DNA of 64,000 bases from Actinomycetota bacterium (GCA_005773635.1 SXHN01000033.1:1-64000), one strand, 5' to 3'; positions 19,122 through 29,088 are shown, counted from the first letter of the stretch. The notes: generated by a model from the sequence alone, not told the origin. Program-made: numbers and translations.

Positions 19122-20327
19122 ATGACGCATTCGCCATCCACGACACCTTCGGGACGGCCCCTGGATATCGACGCGTTGCGATCGCAGGGTCCAGTTGCGG
19201 TGTTGCGCGACGGCAGTGAGTTCATCGTGGCGCGCGATTGTGAACAAATCGTGCAAGTCCATGGACCCGCAGGATTCGCAGCGCTGCAATCGATACAGCG
19301 TCAAGGTGGATTCTGGGCTGGCGCGATTACGTACGATTTCGCACGATCCGTTGAACGGATCCCCACGATCGCAACCGACGACCGCGACTTTGCTGATGTG
19401 ACCTTCGCCCGATTCGCGACCGTTGAGCGACACTCAGTGGACGGAGTCACACACGCGCTGTTTGAAGGACTCCGAGAGCCCGTTCAACAGCCTGCCGCGC
19501 TAGGACCGATGCAAAGTTCACTGGATTTCGACTCATACGCGGCGCGTATACATGACATCCACGAACATCTCTTGAATGGCAGTTGCTATCAAATCAATTT
19601 GACCCGTCGCCTCACCACGCCGGTACGAGCTGATCCCGTGCAGATGTTCGCGGATCTAACCGCGACACAACCCGCACCGCACTGTGCGCTCGTCAGATTG
19701 GGCGACATCGACATCGTCAGCGCGTCGCCAGAACTCTTAGTACGCCTCGATGGCCGAACACTTGAGACCCATCCCATCAAAGGCACTGCAGTGCGAAATT
19801 CGGATTTGGCTGCGAGCGCGAAGGACCATGCTGAACACGTCATTATCGTCGACCTCGCCCGCAACGACCTCGGGCGAGTGTCCGAATACGCCAGCATTTC
19901 GGTGCCGTCGTTCCAACGATTTGAAGCTCATCCCGGCCTCGTTCACCTCGTCAGCACGGTGCGCGGCACGGCTCGAAGCTCTGCCAACCTCGCCGACATC
20001 GTCCGAGCCGTGTTTCCCGCGGCATCGATTACCGGGGCGCCAAAGCCAAGGGTCATGGAGCTCATCGAGACCCTCGAACCCGTACGTCGCGGCTTCTACT
20101 GCGGTTCCGTTGCCTGGATCGACTGCGATCGCGAGATCATGGACCTCTCGGTTGCGATCCGCACATTCACTGTGTCGAAACACGGAACCGATTTCGGCGT
20201 CGGGGGCGGAATTGTTTGGGATTCCAACGCACGATCTGAGTGGGACGAGACCGTGTTGAAGGCCTCGCATATTTTGCGTAGCGTCGGCGCGTACGAGCGC
20301 GAACCTCAACTCCTCGCGACTCCCTAG
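19122..20327 (+). CDS. pabB: Aminodeoxychorismate synthase component I
   Basis: SCYQINLTRRL; PAASITGAPKPRVMELIETLEPVRRGFYCGSVAWID; followed by pabC. Confidence 0.92.
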   Translation: MTHSPSTTPSGRPLDIDALRSQGPVAVLRDGSEFIVARDCEQIVQVHGPAGFAALQSIQRQGGFWAGAITYDFARSVERIPTIATDDRDFADVTFARFATVERHSVDGVTHALFEGLREPVQQPAALGPMQSSLDFDSYAARIHDIHEHLLNGSCYQINLTRRLTTPVRADPVQMFADLTATQPAPHCALVRLGDIDIVSASPELLVRLDGRTLETHPIKGTAVRNSDLAASAKDHAEHVIIVDLARNDLGRVSEYASISVPSFQRFEAHPGLVHLVSTVRGTARSSANLADIVRAVFPAASITGAPKPRVMELIETLEPVRRGFYCGSVAWIDCDREIMDLSVAIRTFTVSKHGTDFGVGGGIVWDSNARSEWDETVLKASHILRSVGAYEREPQLLATP

Positions 20328-20382
20328 CGAGCCACAGCCAGATTGTGCATTGCATGCTCGGCCACGGCACCGAAAGGATCCA

Positions 20383-21216
20383 ATGATCATTTGGCTCGAT
20401 GGCGAACTCACGCCAATAGAAGCCGCCCGGATTTCGCCGCTTGATCGAGGTCTCACGGTCGGCGATGGCGTCTTCGAAACGCTCCGGGTCTACGCCGGAC
20501 ATCCATTCGCTTGGACACGCCACGACGCGCGCCTGCGCATATCTGCTCGCGGACTGGGGCTGTCGGTCATCGATGCTGCGACGCTGCGAGCGGGTGTTGA
20601 TGCCGTACTGGCCGCCAACGATTTGCACGACGCCCGCCTACGAATCACTGTTACTGGAGGAGAAGGCCCACCTGGATCGTCTCGATCCGGAGCTACCCCA
20701 AGGGTGATGATCGTCGGCGTCGAGTTCAAGGCGTTACCCGCATCAACCAGCGTCGTGATTGCGCCATGGACTCGCAACGAAAATAGCGCGACTGCGGGCC
20801 TGAAAACCCTGTCGTACGCGGCCAACGTGCGCGCACTCAGTTATGCCGAATCGCGCGGTGCCACCGAAGCGCTGTTCGCTAACACTCAAGGCAACCTATG
20901 CGAGGCAACTGGATCAAACGTGTTTGCAGTGATCGACGATGTGCTCGTTACGCCACCCGCTTCAGCGGGCTGTTTGCTCGGAGTTACGCGCGGTCTCGTG
21001 CTCGAACTCGCGGCCCAGCTCGGTATCGCCCACGAACAACACGACATCCCAATGTCGGATATCGACACTGCCACCGAGGTGTTTCTGTCATCAACCACTC
21101 GTGAAGTGCAGCGAGTGGATCACATCGATGGCGCACCATCGCCGTCATCGACCCATTTCGGAGATCGGCTTGCCGACGCCTACGCGGCACTGGTGCGTCA
21201 AACGCTCGATCCTTAG
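20383..21216 (+). CDS. pabC: Aminodeoxychorismate lyase (class IV PLP aminotransferase fold)
   Basis: IIWLDGELTPIEAARISPLDRGLTVGDGVFETLRVYAG; LKTLSYAANVRA; NLCEATGSNVFAV. Confidence 0.88.
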   Translation: MIIWLDGELTPIEAARISPLDRGLTVGDGVFETLRVYAGHPFAWTRHDARLRISARGLGLSVIDAATLRAGVDAVLAANDLHDARLRITVTGGEGPPGSSRSGATPRVMIVGVEFKALPASTSVVIAPWTRNENSATAGLKTLSYAANVRALSYAESRGATEALFANTQGNLCEATGSNVFAVIDDVLVTPPASAGCLLGVTRGLVLELAAQLGIAHEQHDIPMSDIDTATEVFLSSTTREVQRVDHIDGAPSPSSTHFGDRLADAYAALVRQTLDP

Positions 21217-21231
21217 GCAGTCATGTCGCGA

Positions 21232-22011
21232 TCACGAGATCGCGCGTAGATGCACGATGTCGCCAGTTGCAAAGGTTCGCAATTCACCTGAGTCGCCACG
21301 CACAACGAGGTGGCCGTCGCCCGTCAGGTCATATGCGAGCCCTTCGTAGTCACTATCGGTCATCTCCACTCGGACGCGACGACCAAGGGTCGCCGACACC
21401 GACCTCTGCGCGTGGCGTAACCAAGCAGTGTTCAACGGTTCCCTCTCAACGACCCGCAACCATGCTTCGAAATTGCGAAGCCACGAGTCCAACACGATTC
21501 GACGCGGTTGCACCCTGCCGCCGGCCAGAGATACAGCGGTCGCGGATTCGGCGATGTCAGCAGGCAACTCAGGCCAATCGATGTTGAGGCCCATGCCCAC
21601 CACGACCACGTCGTGGTTGCTTTCGGCAAGCAGTCCTGCGAGCTTCTTGTCGGCAACCACAACGTCGTTGGGCCACTTGAGCCGGGCAGGTAGGTCGCAC
21701 AGGGTCGTCACGGTCTTCACTGCAGCGAGCCCGGCGGGCGCTACCAACATGGGCCATTGGTCGATCGGCACCTGTGGCCGTAGCAACACCGACACCAACA
21801 GAGATGCCCCCGGTGGTGCGAGCCACACGCGGCCCATCCGACCCCGACCTGCACGTTGCGCGTCCGCAACGGCGACCAGCCCTGAGCGGGCTCCGGCTTG
21901 CGCAGCGTCGAGCAGGTACCGGTTTGTCGAGTCGATCTCGTCGAACCAGTGAATCGTGTGGAATCGGGTTGCCGGAGGTCCTGGTAGCTCAGTGGCCGCG
22001 AGTGTGTTCAC
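21232..22011 (-). CDS. birA: Biotin--[acetyl-CoA-carboxylase] ligase (no N-terminal HTH)
   Basis: EIDSTNRYLLDAAQAG; AQRAGRGRMGRVWLAPPGASLLVSVLLRP; LKWPNDVVVADKKLAGLLAE; GTG start. Confidence 0.93.
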   Translation of the reverse strand: MNTLAATELPGPPATRFHTIHWFDEIDSTNRYLLDAAQAGARSGLVAVADAQRAGRGRMGRVWLAPPGASLLVSVLLRPQVPIDQWPMLVAPAGLAAVKTVTTLCDLPARLKWPNDVVVADKKLAGLLAESNHDVVVVGMGLNIDWPELPADIAESATAVSLAGGRVQPRRIVLDSWLRNFEAWLRVVEREPLNTAWLRHAQRSVSATLGRRVRVEMTDSDYEGLAYDLTGDGHLVVRGDSGELRTFATGDIVHLRAIS

Positions 22012-22034
22012 GGCTCGTAGGATACGAAACCGTG
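22009..22034. promoter_or_regulatory. Shared divergent promoter dyad between birA and the biotin carboxylase gene
   Basis: cacgg-c-tcgta-gga-tacga-aa-ccgtg; TAGGAT on + (22018-22023) and TATCCT on - (22024-22019); both start codons are GTG within the dyad. Confidence 0.6.
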
Positions 22035-23804
22035 TCGAAGCCCATTACGAAGGTCCTAGTAGCTAATCGAGGCGAGATCGCCGTCCGAGTCATGCGCACA
22101 TGTCGCGAGCTTGGTATTGCGACCGTCGCGGTGTACTCCGAACTCGATCGAAATGCACTCCACGTGCGTTTCGCCGACGAGGCGTATGCCCTTGGCGGCC
22201 AAACCGCAGCCGAGAGCTACCTCAATACCGAGGCAATTCTCAACGCCATTGCGCAATCAGGCGCCGACGGAGTGCACCCCGGATATGGGTTCTTCTCCGA
22301 GAACGCTGATTTCGCACGAACGGTTACCGATGCTGGCGTGGCTTGGATTGGGCCCCCGCCATCCTCGATCGAAGTCATGGGCGACAAGATTTCTTCCCGG
22401 ATCGCGGCTGCCGAAGCCGGCGTGGAGTCTGTGCCGGGCACCACCGAAATGATCAACGACGTATCCGAAATTCATGCCTTTGGGGCAACGTTCGGGTATC
22501 CGATCGCGATCAAAGCCGCGTATGGCGGCGGCGGTCGCGGCATGAAAGTGGTGCCGTCCGAATCCGAGGCTGCCGCTTGCCTCGAATCTGCACAGCGCGA
22601 AGCGACGGCCTATTTCGGGCGCGATGAGTGCTACATGGAGAAGTACCTCACCCGCCCGCGTCACATTGAGCTCCAGGTGTTCTGCGATTCTCACGGCAAT
22701 GGCATCTACATCAGCGACCGTGACTGCTCCACGCAACGCCGCCACCAAAAACTCATCGAGGAAGCGCCCGCGCCCGCGATCCCAGCGGCAACGCGCACAG
22801 CGATGGGCGAAGCCGCGGTCAAAGTTGCGCTCGCCTGCGGCTATATCGGTGCCGGTACGGTCGAAATGCTGTACCAAGATGGCGAGTTCTTCTTTTTGGA
22901 GATGAACACGCGTTTGCAAGTTGAGCACTGTGTCACTGAAGAGGTCAGCGGGCTCGACCTGGTTGCATTGCAAATCAAAATCGCCCAAGGCGAAAAGCTC
23001 GGCCTCAAACAAAACAAGGTCGTCACGAACGGTCATTCAATTGAAGTTCGAATCAATGCGGAAGATTCCGCCAAGGGCTTCATGCCGTCGCCAGGCACCA
23101 TCACCCACCTTCGGGTGCCGTCGGGGCCTGGTGTGCGCTGGGATGGCGGCTACGAAGAAGGCGACACGATCTCGCAGTACTACGACAACCTCGTCGGAAA
23201 ACTCATCATTTGGGCGCCCGACCGCGAACGAGCGATCAAACGGCTACTCCGAGCGCTCGGCGAATTCGAAATCTCCGGCATCAAAACCACAATTCCCGCG
23301 CACATCGTGCTGCTCGCGACCGACGATTTCGCGAATGTAAATCACTCCACCAAATGGGTCGAAGACGAGATCGACAACAACCTCTTCGTCAACCCACAAG
23401 ACGGCGTTTCAACCTCAGCCGAAGGCGAGGCCCTGATCGAGCGGTCCATGCCGGTTGAAGTGAACGGCAAGCGGTTCTCGGTGAAGGTCTGGGTTCCGGA
23501 AACTGCGATAGCAGCTCCCACAGCTGGCGCGTCGAAGAGCAAAGCTCGTCCCAAGACGGCAGGTGCATCCAGCGGGGCAGGCGGCTCGGGCTCCGGCACC
23601 GTCGCCGCTCCAATGCAGGGAACGATATTGAAGGTCCTCGTGGCTGTGGGCGACGTCGTGGAAGTTGGTCAATATCTCGTCGTGCTCGAAGCCATGAAGA
23701 TGGAAAACAACATCGCCGCAGAAATGGCGGGAACGGTCAAAGCCGTACACGCGTCAGTCGGCGATTCCGTTGGCTCGGGCGACACGATGATCGAGATCGA
23801 ATAA
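22032..23804 (+). CDS. Acyl-CoA carboxylase alpha subunit (biotin carboxylase plus BCCP)
   Basis: KPITKVLVANRGEIAVRVMRTCRELGI; GGGGRGMKVV; C-terminal VLEAMKMENNI biotinylation motif. Confidence 0.95.
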   Translation: MSKPITKVLVANRGEIAVRVMRTCRELGIATVAVYSELDRNALHVRFADEAYALGGQTAAESYLNTEAILNAIAQSGADGVHPGYGFFSENADFARTVTDAGVAWIGPPPSSIEVMGDKISSRIAAAEAGVESVPGTTEMINDVSEIHAFGATFGYPIAIKAAYGGGGRGMKVVPSESEAAACLESAQREATAYFGRDECYMEKYLTRPRHIELQVFCDSHGNGIYISDRDCSTQRRHQKLIEEAPAPAIPAATRTAMGEAAVKVALACGYIGAGTVEMLYQDGEFFFLEMNTRLQVEHCVTEEVSGLDLVALQIKIAQGEKLGLKQNKVVTNGHSIEVRINAEDSAKGFMPSPGTITHLRVPSGPGVRWDGGYEEGDTISQYYDNLVGKLIIWAPDRERAIKRLLRALGEFEISGIKTTIPAHIVLLATDDFANVNHSTKWVEDEIDNNLFVNPQDGVSTSAEGEALIERSMPVEVNGKRFSVKVWVPETAIAAPTAGASKSKARPKTAGASSGAGGSGSGTVAAPMQGTILKVLVAVGDVVEVGQYLVVLEAMKMENNIAAEMAGTVKAVHASVGDSVGSGDTMIEIE

Positions 23805-23844
23805 TCACACTCCCAACTCGCTCACCGTGCGTAACAATGCAACA

Positions 23845-24660
23845 ATGAGCACCCTAATTTTTCACATCGACGCGTTCACCGACACGGTATTCGGTGGCAA
23901 TTCAGCAGCAGTTGTGGTGTTTGACGCGAACGACGAACGATCACGCGACGAGCACTGGATGCAGAGTTTTGCCGCCGAGATGAATCTGGCCGAGACGGCG
24001 TACCTTGTTGCCACCGGCGATAGTTGGGCGTTGCGCTGGTTTACGCCAACTGTAGAAGTCCAACTCTGTGGGCATGCCACATTGGCTTCAGCGCATGCAC
24101 TGTGGTCGGCGGGGTTTCTCGATGCATCCTGCGTCGCAGAATTCGACACCCGAAGCGGTCGTCTGACTGCTCGCCGCGTGGACGGGGACTGCGGCGAGCG
24201 CATCGAACTCGGGCTTCCAGCCCTCGTCGCCGTGCAATCGGAGTGTGATCCGATGGTGTTGGCTGCTTTTGGAATCGAGGCACCAGTATTTTCGGGCCGT
24301 CACCCATTGGAATATCAATTGTTGGTGCTTGACAGCGAACAGCAACTCCGTGCACTCGCCCCAGATTTCGCGGCGCTTCGAATGCGTAACGAAAGTTACG
24401 CAGTCACCGCCGCGAGCGCTGACCCGGCATACGACTTCGTGTCGAGATATTTCGCTCCTGGTCACGGCATCGATGAAGACCCAGTAACCGGCAGTGCCCA
24501 TTGTGTGTACGCACCGTATTGGTGTGAACGGCTCGGGAAGTCCGTAGTAGTGGGGCACCAGATCAGCGCACGTGGTGGCATCGTGGAATGCGAGCCGGTG
24601 GGCGATCGCGTCTTGTTGCGAGGCAATGCGATAACGGTCTTTACTGGGTCGTTGACCTAG
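23845..24660 (+). CDS. PhzF family isomerase
   Basis: IDAFTDTVFGGNSAAVVVFDA; MQSFAAEMNLAETAYL; RWFTPTVEVQLCGHATLASAHAL. Confidence 0.93.
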   Translation: MSTLIFHIDAFTDTVFGGNSAAVVVFDANDERSRDEHWMQSFAAEMNLAETAYLVATGDSWALRWFTPTVEVQLCGHATLASAHALWSAGFLDASCVAEFDTRSGRLTARRVDGDCGERIELGLPALVAVQSECDPMVLAAFGIEAPVFSGRHPLEYQLLVLDSEQQLRALAPDFAALRMRNESYAVTAASADPAYDFVSRYFAPGHGIDEDPVTGSAHCVYAPYWCERLGKSVVVGHQISARGGIVECEPVGDRVLLRGNAITVFTGSLT

Positions 24661-24675
24661 CGGCCGCCCGGTTCG

Positions 24676-26040
24676 CTACGACGCCGCGTCAGCAAGCGAT
24701 TCTGCGAGCGACGGATGCACGAGCAACGAGTCGACGATATCGGTGACGGTCAAGCCATTCGAGACAGCGACTGCGATGACGCTGATGAGCTCAGCTGCGC
24801 CGCGCCCCACGATCGACCCGCCCAAAACCACTCCAGTTGCTGGATCGCTCAGAATTTTCACGAAACCACGGGGATCACCCATGATCAGCGCCTTGGCATT
24901 CGATGAATACGGCACCTTGGTCACTCGTAGCTTGCGCCCCGCTGCAAACGCTTCCGCTTCGGCAATGCCAACATCTGCAATTTCCGGATCGGTGAAGATG
25001 GCCGATGCGGCCTTGTCGTAATCGAGATGCCGATGTGAAACGGCGGTAAGACCCATCACGTGTTCGGCGATCTTGCGCCCTTGCATGGACGCGACGCTCG
25101 ACAGCGGGAGGCGTCCGGAAATATCGCCGGCGCTGTAGATATGCGGCACGTTGGTCTGGCAATGACGGTTGCCCAGCAGGAATCCGTTGGGGTCAACTTC
25201 CACACCCGCGAGTTCGCATTGCAGGGAGTCGGAGTTCGGAATCGATCCAATAGCCAGCACGACGTGCGACCCCTCGACGTGCCGGCCGTCGTCGCATTGC
25301 ACCGTCACACGATCACGCGTCGTTTCCAACGAACGGGCGCGTGCACCTTTCAACAAACGCACCCCCCGCCGCAGAAACTCGTCTTCGAGCACGGCCGCCA
25401 CTTCAGGATCTTTGGATGGCAGCACCTGTTGTCGGCTCACCACCAATGAAACCTCAGCACCGAGCGCATTGAACATGTGCGTGAATTCCACGCCGGTAAC
25501 GCCCGATCCAATCACAATGAGGTGGTCGGGCATTTCTGGGGGCGGGTACGCCTGGCGAGTTGTCAAGATTCGCTGACCATCCACAGCCGCCCATTCCGGG
25601 ATGCGCGCCCGACTACCGGTGGCAATCAGAATTGCGTCGGCTTCGATCGCTTCTTCGCGTCCGTCTTCGGCGTGTGTCACACCCACCGTATAGGCGCCCA
25701 GCAACCGACCGCTCCCGCGAATCATTCGGACGTTTTGGCTCGTGAGCAAATTTGAAACCGAATCACGTAGCCGCTGTTCGATCGAAGCAAGCCGCTCACG
25801 TAGGGCAGCCAAATCCAAGCGAGCCTCGGCTTCAAGGCCCATCACGCGCGCGCGGGCAATCTCCGCGAGTTCCCCACCGGTGGCAATCATCGCTTTGCTC
25901 GGAATGCAATCCCACAAGTGCGCCGCGCCCCCCACGACATCGCGCTCAATCATGGTGACTTCGGCGCCGAGCGACGCGGCCACGGTGGCGGCCGTGTTGC
26001 CCGCAGGTCCGCCCCCAATGATTACAAATCGAATCGGCAT
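24676..26040 (-). CDS. NAD(P)H quinone reductase of the LpdA type (flavin disulfide reductase fold without CxxxxC)
   Basis: PIRFVIIGGGPAGNTAATVAASLGAEVTMIE; GGAAHLWDCIPSKAMI has Ala where Lpd has the first redox Cys. Confidence 0.88.
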   Translation of the reverse strand: MPIRFVIIGGGPAGNTAATVAASLGAEVTMIERDVVGGAAHLWDCIPSKAMIATGGELAEIARARVMGLEAEARLDLAALRERLASIEQRLRDSVSNLLTSQNVRMIRGSGRLLGAYTVGVTHAEDGREEAIEADAILIATGSRARIPEWAAVDGQRILTTRQAYPPPEMPDHLIVIGSGVTGVEFTHMFNALGAEVSLVVSRQQVLPSKDPEVAAVLEDEFLRRGVRLLKGARARSLETTRDRVTVQCDDGRHVEGSHVVLAIGSIPNSDSLQCELAGVEVDPNGFLLGNRHCQTNVPHIYSAGDISGRLPLSSVASMQGRKIAEHVMGLTAVSHRHLDYDKAASAIFTDPEIADVGIAEAEAFAAGRKLRVTKVPYSSNAKALIMGDPRGFVKILSDPATGVVLGGSIVGRGAAELISVIAVAVSNGLTVTDIVDSLLVHPSLAESLADAAS

Positions 26041-26080
26041 CAACTCGAACACTACGACCGTCGAGTGCGAGGCTTGCGCC

Positions 26081-26521
26081 ATGCGCATCAAAGTGTCCAC
26101 GACGATTGATGCTCCAGTCGGAGCAGTCTGGGACTACGTCGAAAACATCAGCAGCCACGTTGAGTGGATGGCGGACGCCGAAACGATCGAATTCACGTCA
26201 GCGCGCCATGCTGGAGTGGGCACGGAGTTCATCTGCGTCACCAAAGTCGGACCATTTCGTGTGCGCGACGCAATGCAGGTGACCGAGTGGACCGCCCGGC
26301 GAGCCATGGGGATACGGCATGAAGGAATCGTGACCGGAGACGGCGTATTCACGCTGCACAAGCGACGAGGCAACCGCACACGATTCACGTGGAAAGAGCG
26401 GCTGTCCTTTCCACTGTGGATGGGCGGGTCAGTCGGTGCGTTGTGCGCGAAACCGATACTGCGCATGATATGGAAACGCAACCTCCGACGCCTCAAGGCA
26501 CACTGCGAAAGCGGCCGTTAG
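26081..26521 (+). CDS. SRPBCC (polyketide cyclase/START-like) family protein
   Basis: MRIKVSTTIDAPVGAVWDYVENISSHVEWMADAETIEF. Confidence 0.85.
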   Translation: MRIKVSTTIDAPVGAVWDYVENISSHVEWMADAETIEFTSARHAGVGTEFICVTKVGPFRVRDAMQVTEWTARRAMGIRHEGIVTGDGVFTLHKRRGNRTRFTWKERLSFPLWMGGSVGALCAKPILRMIWKRNLRRLKAHCESGR

Positions 26522-26616
26522 TTGTACGTTCTGCGTTCGTTGGCGAATCACCCCGACATTTCCAGGGTTACTCGCCAATGAAAGCAGCGCCCCGCTACCG
26601 AAAGTAGCTTCGTCAC

Positions 26617-27606
26617 ATGACTCTTCACTACGGCGTATCGTCAGCCCCCGTTCAAACCCTCGGCGCACCATTTCAACTTGACGTCGCCCGAAGGGCCCAA
26701 GCAATGGGGTACTCGTCGTTTTGGATTGCGGAAGCCAACGCCACCGAAGGCTTCGCAGTTCTCGGCGCGGCGTCAATCGCTACCCCGGAGCTTTCGTTGG
26801 GAACCGGCGTATTGGCGTTGCAGCTTCGCACTCCCCCGCTCGCAGCCATGGCTGCCGCGACGTTGCAAAGCCTCGCCCCCGACCGCGACGTCTATCTCGG
26901 AGTCGGCATTTCTTCGCCGGTCGTTGTAGGCCAATGGCATGGCGCGCAGTACAACGACCGTCCGGTCGCACAGATGCGTGAATATGTTGCTCTCATTCGT
27001 GAATGTTTATCGGGTGAATCGGTGAGTTTCAGCGGCGACTTCTACTCGGTCAAACGGTTCCGACTCGGGGTTCGGCTGCAGGATCGCACACCGAAAATCA
27101 TCATCGGCGCGCTCAATCCCACGATGCTCGCGGTGGCGGGAGAAATCGCCGACGGAGTGCTCCTCAACTACCTGCCAGCGTCGCACGTGCCCTGGTCGAT
27201 CGAACAGGTGCGCCGCGGCGGCGACGCGACTATCTACGCCTACATTCACTGTGCCGTTACCGACCGTGATCGCTACGCTGACATTGGTCGTAAAGACCTA
27301 TTTTCTTACGCAGTCGTCGACGCGTACGGCAACAACTTTTCGCGCGCCGGCTTCAGTGACGATATCGACGCCCTACGCGCGGCGCACGCCGCACGAGACC
27401 GCGAAGGTTCGGTCGCGGCCATAGGCGACAAGATGCTCGACTCCATTCAAATTATGGGGGATGCCGACCATGTGCGCCGAGGCGTGCAGGAATACGTCGA
27501 CAACGGTGTGGAAGTGCCGATCGTGTTTCCATGTCCGTGGGGTGAAGACCGCGCGGCAACTGTTCAAGCCACGCTTGCTGCTGGTATCGGGTCCGGGGAT
27601 ACCTAG
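26617..27606 (+). CDS. LLM-class flavin/F420-dependent oxidoreductase
   Basis: Luciferase-like fold motifs (ARRAQAMGYSSFWIAEAN; SLGTGVLALQLRTPPLAAMAAATLQSL; VGISSPVVVGQWHG). Confidence 0.85.
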   Translation: MTLHYGVSSAPVQTLGAPFQLDVARRAQAMGYSSFWIAEANATEGFAVLGAASIATPELSLGTGVLALQLRTPPLAAMAAATLQSLAPDRDVYLGVGISSPVVVGQWHGAQYNDRPVAQMREYVALIRECLSGESVSFSGDFYSVKRFRLGVRLQDRTPKIIIGALNPTMLAVAGEIADGVLLNYLPASHVPWSIEQVRRGGDATIYAYIHCAVTDRDRYADIGRKDLFSYAVVDAYGNNFSRAGFSDDIDALRAAHAARDREGSVAAIGDKMLDSIQIMGDADHVRRGVQEYVDNGVEVPIVFPCPWGEDRAATVQATLAAGIGSGDT

Positions 27607-27623
27607 TCACAGCGAGAATCGCG

Positions 27624-28406
27624 CTATTGCCCAGTAAAGGTTGCCTTTCCCGGCCCATGTTCTATAAAGCTTGCCACTCCAGCTTTAGCGTCTTCGGTGT
27701 CGAACGAATCGGCGAAACATTCCGCTTCGAATAGCAACCCGTCACGCAGCGAGCAGCCGAGCCCCTGATCAATCGCACGCTTCGCCGCTCCCATTGCCAC
27801 GACCGCACCCGCCGCGAGTTGCGAGGCCAACGCCAACGCTCGGTCAAGTACTTCCCCTGCCGTGACGACTTCATCGAGCAAGCCGATTGCCAATGCCTCA
27901 TCAGCGCGCACTTGGCGCCCGGTCCAGATCAATGCTTTCGCACGCGCCGGGCCGACCAAGCGAGCGAGTCGTTGGGTTCCGCCACCACCAGGGATAATCC
28001 CGAGCAAAATCTCCGGCTGGCCGAGCCGCGTGGTTTCGCCGCCGATTCTCAAGTCACACGCCATCGCCAATTCCAAGCCTCCACCGAGCGCAAAGCCGCG
28101 CACCGCGGCGATCACCGGGCGGTCGATGGCTTCAATCGCGTCGCAGGCCGCTCGAAAGTCGGCCGCAACGGCGAGTGCGCCGTCGCGAGTGAGCATGAAT
28201 TCCTTCACGTCAGCGCCCGCGGCAAACGCCTTATCGCCACCGGTAATCACGACCGCTTTTACCGAAGCGTCGGTGCGAAGCTCACCGGCGACCTCAGCAA
28301 TATTGTGCAACACTGCGCTCGAAAGTGGATTCATAGGCGGACGGTTCAACGTGAGTAGCACGACACCGTCAGCACGGCGTTCCACCAATACCAATTCGTC
28401 AGTCAT
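27624..28406 (-). CDS. Enoyl-CoA hydratase/isomerase family
   Basis: LNRPPMNPLSSAVL; GGDKAFAAGADVKEF; GFALGGGLELAMACDLRI. Confidence 0.93.
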   Translation of the reverse strand: MTDELVLVERRADGVVLLTLNRPPMNPLSSAVLHNIAEVAGELRTDASVKAVVITGGDKAFAAGADVKEFMLTRDGALAVAADFRAACDAIEAIDRPVIAAVRGFALGGGLELAMACDLRIGGETTRLGQPEILLGIIPGGGGTQRLARLVGPARAKALIWTGRQVRADEALAIGLLDEVVTAGEVLDRALALASQLAAGAVVAMGAAKRAIDQGLGCSLRDGLLFEAECFADSFDTEDAKAGVASFIEHGPGKATFTGQ

Positions 28407-28428
28407 GCCCGCAGACTACGAACAACGT

Positions 28429-29088
28429 TCAGGGATGTGGGAACAGCACTTCGGCACCCACCGGTCGATACCCCGCAGCGATAATCGATCGCATAGACGC
28501 GCCGTGGCCGGGCGCAACTTGTGCCCAGAGCGGAGTACCCGCGGGAAGCAGCCGCAAGGCGGCTCGCGCAAGCTGAGCTCCAAGCCCTTTGCCTTGGGCA
28601 CGCGCATCCACCTCGTAGCCGAGTTCCCAACGGCGAGTCACGCCTCGGCCGAGAATTACGACGCCTTCACCATGGGGCGTGGAATAGACGCGGACGTCTG
28701 AACGATATTTATTCGCCCGAGCGACACGTGCGTGTTCCAAATCGTCAACCGGATCCAATACAACCGCCGTACCGCCGGACCGGTCACAGGCGTCAGCACC
28801 GATAGCCCGCTGTACCAATAGCGCGTCGATCGGACCCGAGGTCGTACCGAGCGAGGTCGCCACCCAATTCAGAAACACAGGCGACATCGGCGCCGAGAAA
28901 TCGCCCACGGGCGCGCGCCTTGCCACCTCGCTTGGGTCGAGCAATGCCGTCAACGCGAAATGTCCAGTCCATGCCACCAACGCATTGGCCGATCCAGCGA
29001 GCGGATCCATCAGCTCAAGCATGCCGTCGGCCGCGGGGAACACTCCGTCGGCACAGCGATCCAACATGACCGCGAGGGGATGCGGCAT
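28429..29088 (-). CDS. GNAT-like N-acetyltransferase
   Basis: C-terminal LGYEVDARAQGKGLGAQLARAALRL; N-terminus divergent. Confidence 0.75.
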   Translation of the reverse strand: MPHPLAVMLDRCADGVFPAADGMLELMDPLAGSANALVAWTGHFALTALLDPSEVARRAPVGDFSAPMSPVFLNWVATSLGTTSGPIDALLVQRAIGADACDRSGGTAVVLDPVDDLEHARVARANKYRSDVRVYSTPHGEGVVILGRGVTRRWELGYEVDARAQGKGLGAQLARAALRLLPAGTPLWAQVAPGHGASMRSIIAAGYRPVGAEVLFPHP

